This document shows, piece by piece, positions 1 through 7,800 of a stretch of DNA of 64,000 bases; the first letter of the stretch is position 1, and each line of letters begins with the position of its first letter. Source of the stretch: Actinomadura luzonensis (GTDB taxonomy: Bacteria; Actinomycetota; Actinomycetes; Streptosporangiales; Streptosporangiaceae). A model generated the notes under the pieces. The model made no database searches. It saw nothing but the letters and a program-made list of their open reading frames with translations, and was not told where the DNA came from. The stretch spans positions 1,736,001 to 1,800,000 of the forward strand of contig NZ_JAKRKC020000002.1 in the NCBI RefSeq assembly GCF_022664455.2. The letters run 5' to 3'. Made by a program: the position numbers and the translations under genes.

Positions 1-641
1 TCCGCCAGCACCTCCTCGCTGGTCACCCTGGCGAGGAACGGGTGCACCGCGAGCGACGGAGCCACGGCGTTGACCCGCACTCCGTGCCCGGCCGCCTCCA
101 GCGCGACGCACCTGGTCAGCGCCATCACCCCGGCCTTGGCGGCGGCGTAGTGGGCCTGCCCGCGCTGCGCCCGCCAGCCCACCACGGAGGCGTTGTTCAC
201 GATGACGCCCGAGCCCTGGCCGTACATGTGCCGCAGCGCGGCCCTGGTGCAGCGCATGGTGCCGGTGAGGGTGACGTCGAGCACCGCGTGCCACTGCTCG
301 TCGGTCATCTCCGCCAGCTCCGCCGTCCCGCCGAGGCCGGCGTTGTTGACCACCACGTCGAGCCGGCCGTGCGCCTCGACGACCGCGTCGAACAGCGCGA
401 GCACCTGCGGCTCGGACGTCACGTCGCACGGCACGGCGAGCGGCTTGACGCCGGTCAGCTCGCTCAGCGCCTCGGCGGCCTCGGCCAGGCGGCGCTCGTG
501 CCGGTCGGAGAGGACGATCGTGGCGCCCTCCTCGGCGCAGCGGCGGGCCGTCGCGTAGCCGATGCCCGCGCCGGCGGCCGCCGTCACCAGCGTCACCTTG
601 CCGTCGAGCAGGCCGTGGGCCCTGGGGGGCGCGGGTGGCAT
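1..641 (-). CDS. SDR-family oxidoreductase (3' end outside window)
   Basis: The C-terminal part lies beyond base 1. Translation from ATG at 641 gives a classical Rossmann short-chain dehydrogenase. The nucleotide-binding loop is TAAAGAGIG (the usual TGxxxGIG with Ala in the second position), followed by NNAG in the structural motif, NNASV with the catalytic Ser, and YAAAK with the catalytic Tyr/Lys. It probably oxidises a hydroxyacyl-CoA or a steroid-derived alcohol with NAD(P). The start is preceded by AAGGGAGA. The gene lies 12 bp downstream of an acyl-CoA dehydrogenase and is the third gene of an operon driven from the operator at 2424. The family is certain. The substrate is inferred only from the neighbours. 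Confidence 0.9.
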   Translation of the reverse strand, partial: MPPAPPRAHGLLDGKVTLVTAAAGAGIGYATARRCAEEGATIVLSDRHERRLAEAAEALSELTGVKPLAVPCDVTSEPQVLALFDAVVEAHGRLDVVVNNAGLGGTAELAEMTDEQWHAVLDVTLTGTMRCTRAALRHMYGQGSGVIVNNASVVGWRAQRGQAHYAAAKAGVMALTRCVALEAAGHGVRVNAVAPSLAVHPFLARVTSEEVLA

Positions 642-652
642 CGGCTCTCCCT

Positions 653-1786
653 TCACCGGGGAAGTCCCAGCGTGCGCTCGGCGATGATGTTCCGCTGGAT
701 CTCGCTGGAACCGGCATAGATGGTGTCGGCCCGGCTGAACAGGTACAGCCGTTGCAGCTCGTTCAGCTCGCCCACCAGGCCCGCCCGGCCCTGGACGGCC
801 TGCGCCAGCTCGCCCAGCCGCCGGTGCCACTCCGACCAGTACAGCTTGGCGATCGACGCCTCGGGCCCCGGGGCGGGCCCCAGCATCCGCAGCGCGTTGA
901 GCCGCATGACCTCCAGCTCCAGCCAGGCCCGCACCAGGCGGTCGCGCAGCACCGGATCGCCGGCCGCGCCGGTCCGCTTCGCGGTGGCGACGACCTTGGC
1001 CAGCTCGCGCCGGAAGCCGATCTGCTGGCCGAGGGTGGAGGCGCCGCGCTCGTGGCCGAGGGTGGCCATGGCGACCTGCCAGCCGTCGCCGGGCGCGCCC
1101 AGCACGTTGCCCGCCGCGGTGCGCGCGCCGTCGAAGAACACCTCGTTGAACTCGGAGGTGCCGGTGAGCTGGGTGATCGGCCGTACCGTGACGCCAGGCC
1201 CGCGCATCGGCACCAGCAGGTACGACAGCCCGCGATGCCGCTGCGACCCCGGCTCGGTGCGGCACAGGACGAAGCACCAGTCGGCCACGTGCGCCAGCGA
1301 GGTCCACACCTTCTGCCCGGTGACCACCCAGTCACCGTCCTCCAGGTGCGCCCTGGTGCGGACGGCGGCGAGGTCGGAGCCGGCCTCGGGCTCGGAGTAG
1401 CCCTGGCACCACAGCTCCTCGCCGCGCCGGATCGGCGGCAGGAAGCGCTCCTTCTGCTCCTCCGTGCCGAACTCCAGGATCGTGGGGCCGACCAGGGTCT
1501 CGCCGATGTGGCCGACCCGGGCGGGGGCGTCGGCGCGGGCGTACTCCTCGTGGAAGGCGACCTGGTCGGCGAGGCCGGCGCCGCGTCCGCCGTAGCGCTC
1601 GGGCCAGCCGAGGCAGGTCCAGCCGTGCGCGCCGAGGTGGCGCTCCCAGGCCAGGCGCAGCTCGTGGCCCTCGTGCTCGCGGCCGGGGCCGCCGAGGCCG
1701 CGGGCGGCGGCGAACTCGCCGCCGAGCGCCCGCTCCAGCCAGGCCCGCGCGCGCTCGCGGAATCCGGGGGTCTCCCCAGGGATCAA
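653..1786 (-). CDS. Acyl-CoA dehydrogenase, large-subunit (FadE26/FadE30-like) type
   Basis: A 377-residue FAD-dependent acyl-CoA dehydrogenase. The open frame continues upstream, but that part is antisense-like sequence inside the flavin reductase gene. The real start is probably TTG at 1786, whose TTGA overlaps the TGA of that gene (translational coupling). The middle domain has GYSEPEAGSDLAAVRTRA (flavin/substrate loop) and WVVTGQKVWTS. The C-terminus has AGSSEIQRNIIAERTLGL. The sequence resembles the alpha subunits of actinobacterial heteromeric dehydrogenases that handle steroid-CoA esters. The complementary smaller type is encoded at 16512-17456, so the two may pair, although they are in separate operons. 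The specific substrate is an inference. Confidence 0.92.
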   Translation of the reverse strand: MIPGETPGFRERARAWLERALGGEFAAARGLGGPGREHEGHELRLAWERHLGAHGWTCLGWPERYGGRGAGLADQVAFHEEYARADAPARVGHIGETLVGPTILEFGTEEQKERFLPPIRRGEELWCQGYSEPEAGSDLAAVRTRAHLEDGDWVVTGQKVWTSLAHVADWCFVLCRTEPGSQRHRGLSYLLVPMRGPGVTVRPITQLTGTSEFNEVFFDGARTAAGNVLGAPGDGWQVAMATLGHERGASTLGQQIGFRRELAKVVATAKRTGAAGDPVLRDRLVRAWLELEVMRLNALRMLGPAPGPEASIAKLYWSEWHRRLGELAQAVQGRAGLVGELNELQRLYLFSRADTIYAGSSEIQRNIIAERTLGLPR

Positions 1787-2385
1787 CGGAAGCCGCCGTA
1801 GCCGCCCTGGAAGAACACCAGCGGGCCGCCGTCGGCGTGCGTGTCGAGCTGGAGCACCCGGGCCACGACGATGACGTGGTCGCCCGCCGGGTGCTCGGCC
1901 TCGACCGAGCAGTCGAGCCAGGCCAGCGCGCCCTCCAGCACCGGGTTGCCGCCGGGGGAGCCGGTCCACTCCAGGCCGGCGAACTTGTCGCCGCCCCTGG
2001 TCGCCATCTGCGCGCACACCGCCTGCTGGTGCTCGGCCAGGACGTTCACGGTGAGGACCGCGGAGTTGCGCACCCGGGGCCAGCTCGTGCTGGTGTGCGC
2101 CACGCAGAAGGCGACCAGCGGCGGGTCGAGCGAGACGGAGGTGAAGGAGTTGGCCGCCAGGCCGCAGGGGCGCCCGTCCTGCGGGTCGAGCGCGGTGATG
2201 GCCACCACGCCGGTCGCGAAGCGGCCGAGGACCTGGCGGAAGCGGCGGCTGTCGAGGTGGCCGTTCGCGCTCTGGTGGGTCGGGCCCGTCGGCATGGTGG
2301 CTCCGTTGCGAGTCCTGCGCTGATGGGGCGTCGGAAGGCCGCGGCAGCTTTCCGGCGCGACGAGCCGGGCAGCGTGTGTGCTCAT
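1783..2385 (-). CDS. HsaB-like flavin reductase
   Basis: A 200-residue flavin reductase domain protein that uses NAD(P)H to reduce FMN/FAD for a partner monooxygenase. Visible family features are FRQVLGRFATGVVAITA near the N-terminus, GLAANSFTSVSLDPPLVAFC, and the GDH-type loop (PAGDHVIVVARV) in the second half. Overall it resembles HsaB of cholesterol catabolism. ATG at 2385 has AGGAGG nine bases upstream. A second ATG at 2295 with GGAG would give the more usual length of about 170 aa. It is the first gene of an operon whose promoter contains a KstR2-like operator (2424-2441). No flavin-dependent monooxygenase component is present in the window. Confidence 0.9.
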   Translation of the reverse strand: MSTHAARLVAPESCRGLPTPHQRRTRNGATMPTGPTHQSANGHLDSRRFRQVLGRFATGVVAITALDPQDGRPCGLAANSFTSVSLDPPLVAFCVAHTSTSWPRVRNSAVLTVNVLAEHQQAVCAQMATRGGDKFAGLEWTGSPGGNPVLEGALAWLDCSVEAEHPAGDHVIVVARVLQLDTHADGGPLVFFQGGYGGFR

Positions 2386-2418
2386 GGGGGTCCGCCTCCT
2401 AGTCCACCGGCTGCGCCT

Positions 2419-2441
2419 AGCATACCAAGCGCTTGCTTGGA
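2419..2441 (-). promoter_or_regulatory. KstR2-like operator A and -10 box of the flavin reductase operon
   Basis: The 18-mer ACCAAGCGCTTGCTTGGA (2424-2441) is an inverted repeat and matches AnCAAGnnCTTGnT, the KstR2 consensus as I recall it. On the minus strand it sits directly upstream of TATGCT (2424-2419, a TANNNT -10 box), in the -35/-10 spacer, where a bound repressor would block RNA polymerase. Confidence 0.75.
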
Positions 2442-2500
2442 CGGTAAGGGGAAGCCGGAAAAGGTGTCAAGTCGCTCGACCGGACCCGCGGTGACCCGCG

Positions 2501-2558
2501 TTGACATGGGTGAAATGTCCGGCCTACCGTGACGATTGTGCCCAAGCGCTTGCTTGAT
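2501..2558 (+). promoter_or_regulatory. Promoter with KstR2-like operator B over the start of the Ltp-like gene
   Basis: TTGACA (2501-2506), an 18-bp spacer and TACCGT (2525-2530) form a good actinobacterial promoter. The predicted transcription start falls at about 2537-2538, exactly on a GTG codon. Operator B, CCCAAGCGCTTGCTTGAT (2541-2558), begins immediately after that codon, so the repressor site lies inside the first codons. Confidence 0.65.
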
Positions 2559-3707
2559 TTCCGCGACGCGACCGCGATCGCCGGCGTCGGCTACACCCCT
2601 TTCTCCAAGAACTCCGGGGTCAGCACCCTGACCCTGGCCTGCCGTGCCGTGCTGGCCGCCCTGGACGACGCCGGGCTGAGCGCCGCCGACGTGGACGGCC
2701 TGGCCACCCACCGCGTCGGCGACTCGGCCCCGCCCACCCTGGTCGGCCCCGCGCTGGGCCTGACCGGACTGTCCTGGCACCTCGACCAGTTCGGCGGGGG
2801 CAGCGTCTCCCACGCCGTCGTCGGCCAGGCGGCGCTGGCGGTGGCGGCCGGGATGGCGGAGACCGTCGTCTGCTACCGGGCGATCAACGCCCGCTCCGAG
2901 TTCCGCATGGGCGGCACCGGGCGCGGCCTGCCGGTCAGCCCCGAGGTCCAGTACCAGGCCCCGTACGGGTACGTCGCCCCGCCCCAGCAGTACGCCATGT
3001 ACGCCCGCGCCCACATGCTCAGGTACGGCACCACGGCCGAGCACTTCGGCGCGCTCGCGGTCACCCAGCGCGCCAACGCGGTCAAGAACCCCCGCGCCCT
3101 GATGCGCACCCCCATCACGCTGGAGGACTACCTGGCCAGCAGGTGGATCGCCGAGCCGTTCCGGCTGCTGGACTGCTGCCTGGAGACCGACGGGGCGTGC
3201 GCCGTGGTGGTCACGACCGCCGAGCGGGCCCGCGCGCTGCGCCGCCCGCCCGTGCTGATCTCCGCGGCGGCCTGGGGCGGCGGCCAGTCCCACCTGTCCG
3301 GCGCGGCCGGCGACCCCACGGTGACGGCCGCGGCCGAGCTGGCCCCGCGCCTGTACGCCCAGGCCGGCCTCGGCCCCGCCGACGTGGACGTGGCCGAGAT
3401 CTACGACTGCTTCACGTACTCGGTGGTCGTGCAACTGGAGGACTACGGGTTCTGCCCGAAGGGGGAGGGCGGGCCGTACGTGGCCTCCGGGGCCACCGCC
3501 CTGGACGGCCCCCTGCCGGTCAACACGCACGGCGGCTTCCTGTCGGAGGGTTACGTGCACGGCGTCAACCACATCGCCGAGGCCGTCTCGCAGCTCCGGG
3601 GCGAGGCGGGCGACCGCCAGGTGCCGGGCGCGGAGGTGGCCCTGTCCACGGCGCAGCCGGGGTACGTGCTGCCGGCGACGTCCGCGCTGATCCTGAGGAG
3701 GGCGTGA
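2538..3707 (+). CDS. Thiolase-fold lipid-transfer (Ltp/SCP-x-like) protein, probable retro-aldolase
   Basis: About 389 residues of thiolase fold resembling Ltp2/Ltp3/Ltp4 of mycobacterial steroid side-chain degradation. It begins with AIAGVGYTPFS and has a C-terminal half with EIYDCFTYSVVVQLEDYGFC and NTHGGFLSEGYVHGVNHI. Where a true thiolase carries its nucleophilic Cys, this protein has GGGSVSHA, so ordinary thiolysis is unlikely. Retro-aldol C-C cleavage, as in Ltp2-DUF35, fits better. GTG at 2529 is also possible, but promoter geometry and the lack of a ribosome site favour GTG at 2538 as a leaderless start. The stop TGA overlaps the ATG of the DUF35 gene, and partners of this type form a complex. 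Confidence 0.88.
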   Translation: MPKRLLDFRDATAIAGVGYTPFSKNSGVSTLTLACRAVLAALDDAGLSAADVDGLATHRVGDSAPPTLVGPALGLTGLSWHLDQFGGGSVSHAVVGQAALAVAAGMAETVVCYRAINARSEFRMGGTGRGLPVSPEVQYQAPYGYVAPPQQYAMYARAHMLRYGTTAEHFGALAVTQRANAVKNPRALMRTPITLEDYLASRWIAEPFRLLDCCLETDGACAVVVTTAERARALRRPPVLISAAAWGGGQSHLSGAAGDPTVTAAAELAPRLYAQAGLGPADVDVAEIYDCFTYSVVVQLEDYGFCPKGEGGPYVASGATALDGPLPVNTHGGFLSEGYVHGVNHIAEAVSQLRGEAGDRQVPGAEVALSTAQPGYVLPATSALILRRA

Positions 3708-4099
3708 TGGCGGGTCACCGTCCCGAGCCGGACCGCGACTCGCGCGAGTGGTGGGAGCGGATCGCCCGGCACGAGTTCGCGGTGCAGCGGTGCGCGGGCT
3801 GCGGCGTGGACCGGTTCCCCGCGCGGGCGTTCTGCCCGGCCTGCCGCGGCGAGGAGTGGCGGTGGCGGGCGGTGGAGCCCGAGGGGCGGGTCGAGAGCTG
3901 GATCGTCGCGCGCCAGCCGTTCGTGCCGGGGGTCGCGGTGCCGTACGTGGTGGTCATGGTGCGGCTGTCGGCGGTGCCGGACGGCCTGGCGTACGGGAAT
4001 TGGCGCGGCGGGCGGGAGCCCCGGGCCGGGGAGCGGGTGCGGGGGGTGTACCGGGAGGAGGGGGACGTGACGCTCGTCGACTGGGAGCCCGCCGGTTGA
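3707..4099 (+). CDS. DUF35/OB-fold zinc-ribbon partner of the thiolase-like protein
   Basis: A 130-residue DUF35 protein. The N-terminal rubredoxin-like zinc ribbon is CAGC...CPAC (about residues 26-46), followed by an OB-fold with GRVESWIVARQPF and VPYVVVMVRL. Such proteins bind thiolase-fold Ltp enzymes and form the acyl-CoA site of the aldolase complex. ATG at 3707 shares a base with the upstream stop (TGATG) and has GAGGAG upstream. Tight coupling to the thiolase gene supports a heteromeric complex. Confidence 0.92.
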   Translation: MAGHRPEPDRDSREWWERIARHEFAVQRCAGCGVDRFPARAFCPACRGEEWRWRAVEPEGRVESWIVARQPFVPGVAVPYVVVMVRLSAVPDGLAYGNWRGGREPRAGERVRGVYREEGDVTLVDWEPAG

Positions 4100-4117
4100 G
4101 CCTGGCATAACAAATGG

Positions 4118-4133
4118 ATTCGTACCCACCAAT
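4118..4133. promoter_or_regulatory. GntR/HutC-type operator, copy 1
   Basis: ATTCGTACCCACCAAT is an imperfect palindrome, ATTYGT-N4-ACNAAT. Its only close relative in the window is ATTTGTACCAACGAAT at 4851-4866, just upstream of the GntR/UTRA gene. It is probably a second site for the same regulator. No confident gene starts immediately downstream. Confidence 0.5.
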
Positions 4134-4404
4134 CCCTTCAGTCCCACCATGCCGAAGGTGCCCCCGGTTCCGCCCCGCAGGGTTGATGATGAGGCTGTAG
4201 ACGTCAACGCGGACGACTCGACCTGGGTGGCGCACGTGAGCGGAGCGGGCTCGGTGGCGACGGCGGCCAAGCGGCCGCCGCTCGCGGTCGCGCCTGCCGC
4301 CGGTGCGGGCCGACGGGCCCGGCCGCCGCCGTGCGGGGCGGCGGTCCAGCGGGAGAGAGCAGCCTGTCGGGAGGAAGTGATCCACATGTCGGTCCCTCGG
4401 AGGA
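4134..4404. other. Stretch without a confident gene
   Basis: All frames are partly open because of the high GC. A plus-strand frame from ATG 4149 (MPKVPPVPPRRVDDEAV...) runs through a strong hairpin to 4598 and becomes Arg/Pro-rich, so it does not look like a protein. Short minus frames were also read without recognising a family. If anything is expressed here it would be a short product under the operator at 4118. Confidence 0.4.
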
Positions 4405-4447
4405 AAGCGCGCCCTGGCGGGCGTGGGGGACCCGCCAGGACGCGCTT
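4405..4447 (-). terminator. Hairpin terminator of the 107-aa gene
   Basis: A 17-bp stem (4405-4421 with 4431-4447) has one mismatch and a 9-base loop. It lies 48 bases past the stop of the minus-strand gene ending at 4495, which supports that gene as a real transcription unit. There is no U-tract, as is usual in actinomycetes. Confidence 0.7.
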
Positions 4448-4494
4448 CCTGCCCCGTGAGCGGCGGCGCCAGGACTCCGGCGAGGGATGGAGTC

Positions 4495-4818
4495 CTAGAC
4501 CGCGTGATCGCTCACGGAGTCGATGGGGGAGCGTGAGGGCTCCTGCTGCCGGCAACGTGCGGCGATGCGTCGAGCTGCACCGACCGGGTCATCAATGAAG
4601 TGCGTGACGGGGGCGCCACCCTCCTCATCAGCGACAAAGGAACCGTCGCCGCACCTCACGGTCAGCTCAGTCAACGCCGAGTGCACGGAGGCGCCATGCC
4701 GATCGCCATGGCAGGTGTGGGTGAACCCCTGGCGCGGCAACACGTAACGCAGTAAACGTGTTGCTTCACCGGGGTGATGCCAGGGCAGGTACGGCTTGTC
4801 CGTGCTGACCGGCGGCAT
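4495..4818 (-). CDS. Small hypothetical protein divergent from GntR regulator
   Basis: A 107-residue soluble protein with no signal peptide or membrane segment. Visible features are YLPWHHPGEATRLLRYVLPRQGFTHTC near the start, an acidic/Gly patch (CGDGSFVADEEGGAP), THFIDDPVGAARRIAARC, and a polar tail. I do not recognise the family. Its start is 33 bp from a GntR-type operator (4851-4866) and it is divergent from the regulator gene at 4956. A strong terminator follows it. It is therefore a plausible sole target of that regulator. The ribosome site is weak (AAGG). Confidence 0.6.
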   Translation of the reverse strand: MPPVSTDKPYLPWHHPGEATRLLRYVLPRQGFTHTCHGDRHGASVHSALTELTVRCGDGSFVADEEGGAPVTHFIDDPVGAARRIAARCRQQEPSRSPIDSVSDHAV

Positions 4819-4850
4819 TGGCCTTCACCCCCTCACCGGCCTTTAGATGG

Positions 4851-4866
4851 ATTTGTACCAACGAAT
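4851..4866. promoter_or_regulatory. GntR/HutC-type operator, copy 2
   Basis: ATTTGTACCAACGAAT has the same ATTYGT-N4-ACNAAT plan as the site at 4118. It lies between the divergent 107-aa gene (start 4818) and the GntR gene (start 4956) and probably mediates autoregulation. Confidence 0.6.
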
Positions 4867-4955
4867 GGATGATGGGCCGCTCAAGGGGGTTCGGTCAAGG
4901 GGTTGTGGCCTGCTAGAACCAGATCGTCTAAATTGTTGGAACAAAAGGGGTGAAA

Positions 4956-5705
4956 GTGGCAAGGTCGGTGCTGTATCAGCAGGTGGCGGCGGAGTTGCGT
5001 CGAGCCATCTACTCGGGTGTCCTCGGCCCCGGGGCACAGCTGCCGACCGAGGCACAGCTCATGGAAGACCATGGGGTGAGCAGGAACACCGTCAGGCTGG
5101 CCCTCGGTGAGCTCGTCAACGAGGGGCTCGTCACGCGCACGCCGCGACGCGGGACCGTGGTCAGGGACCGGCGGCCGCTGCTCATCTATCCCCAGCGTGA
5201 GCTGGAGCCGCAGCCGCGCGGGGAACTGCGCGAGGCCTTCGCCTACGCTGTAGCGCAGGAAGGCCGTGAGCCGAGCCAGTACATCGAGGTGCTGACGGTG
5301 TCTCCCGTCGAGGAGATCGCCAGCAGGCTGGAGTTGGCCGATGGGGAGTTGGCCGTGGTGAGACGCCGTCTGCGGTTCGTGGACGGACAGCCGTACAACA
5401 CCAACGACTCCTACTTCCCGCGTGATCTCGTGGCCGACTCGGAGATCGCCAGGCCCGGCGACATCGCCCGCGGGGCGAACCGGGTCCTGGAGGAACTGGG
5501 CCATGCGCAGGTGCGCGTCGTCGACGACATCTGGGCCCGCATGCCCAACCAGGAGGAGGCCGAGCGCCTCCAGCTTGAACTCGGCACACCAGTAATGGTG
5601 TACGTCCGAGTGGGGTACGACGGGGCAGACATGCCTGTGCGTGTCGCCATGTCGGTGTTACCAGCCGACAAACATCTGATCAGATACGAGCTCGATCGCC
5701 GCTAG
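4956..5705 (+). CDS. GntR-family regulator, HutC/UTRA subfamily
   Basis: 249 residues. The N-terminal winged helix (about residues 1-70) contains YQQVAAELRRAIYSGVLGPGAQLPTE, then SRNTVRLALGELVNEGLV and the wing RTPRRGTVV. The UTRA effector domain follows, with VVRRRLRFVDGQPYNTNDSYFP and the C-terminal strand MPVRVAMSVLPADKHL. The family represses nearby genes until a small ligand binds UTRA. GTG 4956 is chosen because AAAGGGG ends five bases upstream. GTG 4950 overlaps that site. Its likely operators are at 4851 and 4118. The ligand is unknown. Confidence 0.9.
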   Translation: MARSVLYQQVAAELRRAIYSGVLGPGAQLPTEAQLMEDHGVSRNTVRLALGELVNEGLVTRTPRRGTVVRDRRPLLIYPQRELEPQPRGELREAFAYAVAQEGREPSQYIEVLTVSPVEEIASRLELADGELAVVRRRLRFVDGQPYNTNDSYFPRDLVADSEIARPGDIARGANRVLEELGHAQVRVVDDIWARMPNQEEAERLQLELGTPVMVYVRVGYDGADMPVRVAMSVLPADKHLIRYELDRR

Positions 5706-5903
5706 GGCTCGGGTAGAAGGGGTGATCCCGCCGGCCGGGTGCAGCGAGAATTAGCCGCCTCGCTGGCCTGGGGGAGTCGTGCATACTCCCCTAAATCGCC
5801 TTAAATCCCATATATCGGATTGAGGCCCCAAATCACCCTTACGCGACATTGCGTCATCACCGTGCGCATGCGCGTGTACGCCCAATGCAACGGGAGTTGT
5901 ACT

Positions 5904-6509
5904 ATGCACACAAACACGCTGCTTCACCCGCTCGCACTTCGCCGCGCAGAACCGGCTGACCTGCCCGGCGTCCTCACGCTGCTCGCCGACACCGCCGAGT
6001 GGCTGCACAGGAGGGGAGTGCGGCAGTGGCCCCGCCAGGGTTTCGGGCCTGAGCGGATCATGCCGCTGATCGAGGAGCGCGTGCTGTTCCTGCTGGACGA
6101 CGAGCTGCGCTACCTCGATCCCGACCTCTCGGCGCCCCCGGTGGCCACGCTGGCCCTCGACGGGCACGCCGATCCCGAGTTCTGGACCCCGGCCGACGAC
6201 CCGGGCGCGGCGCTCTACGTCCACAAGCTGGCCGTGGCCCGGCCGTGGTCGGGCAGCGGCCTCGGCGACGCCCTCCTGGACTGGGCGGGGGCCGCGGCCT
6301 TCGCCTCGGGCCTGCCGTGGGTCCGGCTCGACTGCGCCAAGGCCAACCCGGGGCTCCAGGAGTACTACCGCGGGCGCGGCTTCCGGCACGTCCGGACCGT
6401 GGACCTGCCGCACCGCTCCAGCGGCGCCCTCTTCCAGCGGCGCTCCGAGGACCTCGTCACGACGGCCTTCCGTGACCTGACCCTCGCCGAGCTGATCACC
6501 GCCGCCTGA
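5904..6509 (+). CDS. GNAT-family N-acetyltransferase
   Basis: 201 residues of GNAT fold: LRRAEPADLPGVLTLLADTAEWLHRRGVRQWP at the start, the acetyl-CoA core LYVHKLAVARPWSGSGLGDALLDWA (R-x-x-G-x-G/A pyrophosphate loop) in the middle, and LDCAKANPGLQEYYRGRGFRHV near the end. The acceptor is unknown. ATG 5904 is preceded by GGGAG. The open frame extends to TTG 5820, but that part looks like leader. The ribosome site lies within TGCAAC-GGGA-GTTGTA, a near-perfect inverted repeat that could control translation or bind a repressor. Confidence 0.85.
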   Translation: MHTNTLLHPLALRRAEPADLPGVLTLLADTAEWLHRRGVRQWPRQGFGPERIMPLIEERVLFLLDDELRYLDPDLSAPPVATLALDGHADPEFWTPADDPGAALYVHKLAVARPWSGSGLGDALLDWAGAAAFASGLPWVRLDCAKANPGLQEYYRGRGFRHVRTVDLPHRSSGALFQRRSEDLVTTAFRDLTLAELITAA

Positions 6510-6515
6510 CCAGCC

Positions 6516-6546
6516 CCGGCCCGGCCCCCGGACGGGGCCGGGCCGG
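6516..6546. terminator. Bidirectional hairpin terminator
   Basis: A perfect 13-bp stem (6516-6528 with 6534-6546) with a 5-base loop sits between the convergent GNAT and Crp-like genes. Confidence 0.75.
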
Positions 6547-6561
6547 CCGGTCGCAGGCCGG

Positions 6562-7356
6562 TCACAGGCCCGGGGGCAGGTCGGCGTCGAGGTCCAGGCC
6601 GGCGGTCACCCTCCGTGCGGGCGGGCTCCCCGCCGCGCTCGCGTCGATCCCCGTGTACGGCAGCGCCGGCGAGTCCGCCACCTTGCGGATCTCCTTGGCG
6701 TTGAGCAGGGCCAGGGTGGAGTAGCCGGTGTGGACCAGGCCGTCGCGCCGCCAGCGGCACAGGGCGCGCCAGACCGATGACTCGCTGGCCCCGATCCAGG
6801 CGGCCAGGTCGGCCTGGGACAACGGGGGAGCGAGGACGTTGAGCCCGCCGCAGCGCCGCTCGCCGAAGCGGTGCAGCAGGGCGAGCAGGAGCCGGGCCAG
6901 GCGGACGTCGATGTCGAGCCGCCCGGCGGCGTGCAGGTGGTCGGCGAAACGCTGCCGCTCCGCCTGCAGGTGCTGGACGAGCCGGGAGACGCCGGGCATG
7001 TTGCTCAGGGCGATCGGGACGAGTTCGCTCGCCACGTGCAGCACCCGCCCCCTCGTGAGGACGACGGCGTCGCGGTGTAAGACGTGCGCGAGGTCGCCGG
7101 GCGCGGCGAGGTCGATCACCCTGCGCGTCGTGGGCGCCGTGCCGGTCTGCAGGCGCACCCAGCAGCCGGCGGTCAGGACGGTCAGGCCGGGGTCCGGCCG
7201 GACGGGCAGCCGGTCGCCCCTGAACACGTGGCTCTCGGTCCCCAGGCGGGTCAGCGTCTGACGCTCCCACTGGGACAGGGCCCGCCAGAAGTTGCGCCGG
7301 CCGGCCCGTGCGGGAGGCAGGGGGGACCCAATAGTGAAAGTGAATGAGTTTTTCAT
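6562..7356 (-). CDS. Crp/Fnr-family transcriptional regulator
   Basis: 264 residues. The N-terminal half is a divergent cyclic-nucleotide-type beta domain (FRGDRLPVRPDPGLTVLTAGCWVRL). A dimer helix follows (VQHLQAERQRFADHL), then an HTH_Crp domain with LSQADLAAWIGASESSVWRALCRWRRDGLV. The canonical cAMP-binding PRB loop is not evident, so the ligand is uncertain. ATG 7356 has GAGGCGGG upstream. The open frame extends to 7590, but that part lacks similarity to anything recognisable. It is convergent with the GNAT gene. Confidence 0.82.
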   Translation of the reverse strand: MKNSFTFTIGSPLPPARAGRRNFWRALSQWERQTLTRLGTESHVFRGDRLPVRPDPGLTVLTAGCWVRLQTGTAPTTRRVIDLAAPGDLAHVLHRDAVVLTRGRVLHVASELVPIALSNMPGVSRLVQHLQAERQRFADHLHAAGRLDIDVRLARLLLALLHRFGERRCGGLNVLAPPLSQADLAAWIGASESSVWRALCRWRRDGLVHTGYSTLALLNAKEIRKVADSPALPYTGIDASAAGSPPARRVTAGLDLDADLPPGL

Positions 7357-7785
7357 CTGCCCGCCTCTTTGCCGATTGATCGGGGTCTGGTGTTTGTGGT
7401 AGGACCCCGTGCAGGATGACCATAGAGCCAACTCGCCGGAGCGGCCAGCGTTTGCCATGTATTGACGTTTTTGGCCATAAAAAGCGGTCTGACCTGCGCT
7501 TTCATGCCGTGATTCAGTCGGCTGACGGCGTTTCCGGGAGACATTTCTGTACCTTCGTGCGGCAGGAGGAATCCGCTGGGTGGAGTTCATTCCCGGCGCT
7601 GTTTGTCTCGCCGCCGCGGCCCCGCTTCGATGGGGCGTGCTGATGTCTCACGCCTCTTTGCCGAGCACGGTGAGTTGTCAGTTCTGCCAGGAGGGGGGCG
7701 CGGGGGTGGTAGCCCGCGTCCCCCGTCTCCGCCCGTGGCCCGTGTTGAGGAGGGGCAGTTGGGGGCGCAACGGTACAGAGCGCCA
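7357..7785. other. Intergenic stretch, no gene seen
   Basis: About 430 bp separate the Crp-like gene from cutC. The part near 7455-7490 is relatively AT-rich (TTGACGTTTTTGGCCATAAA) and may hold the divergent promoters. No open frame here has convincing codon use or a ribosome site. Confidence 0.5.
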
Positions 7786-7793
7786 TATAACCT
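7786..7793 (+). promoter_or_regulatory. -10 box of leaderless cutC
   Basis: TATAACCT (contains TAACCT, a TANNNT box) ends seven bases before ATG 7801. There is no ribosome site before that ATG, so the transcript probably begins at the start codon. Confidence 0.5.
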
Positions 7794-7800
7794 CTCCTCC

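Noticed and set aside
4149..4598. Plus-strand frame MPKVPPVPPRRVDDEAV...
   Set aside because: Runs through a strong terminator hairpin and turns into Arg/Pro-rich sequence; no family recognised.
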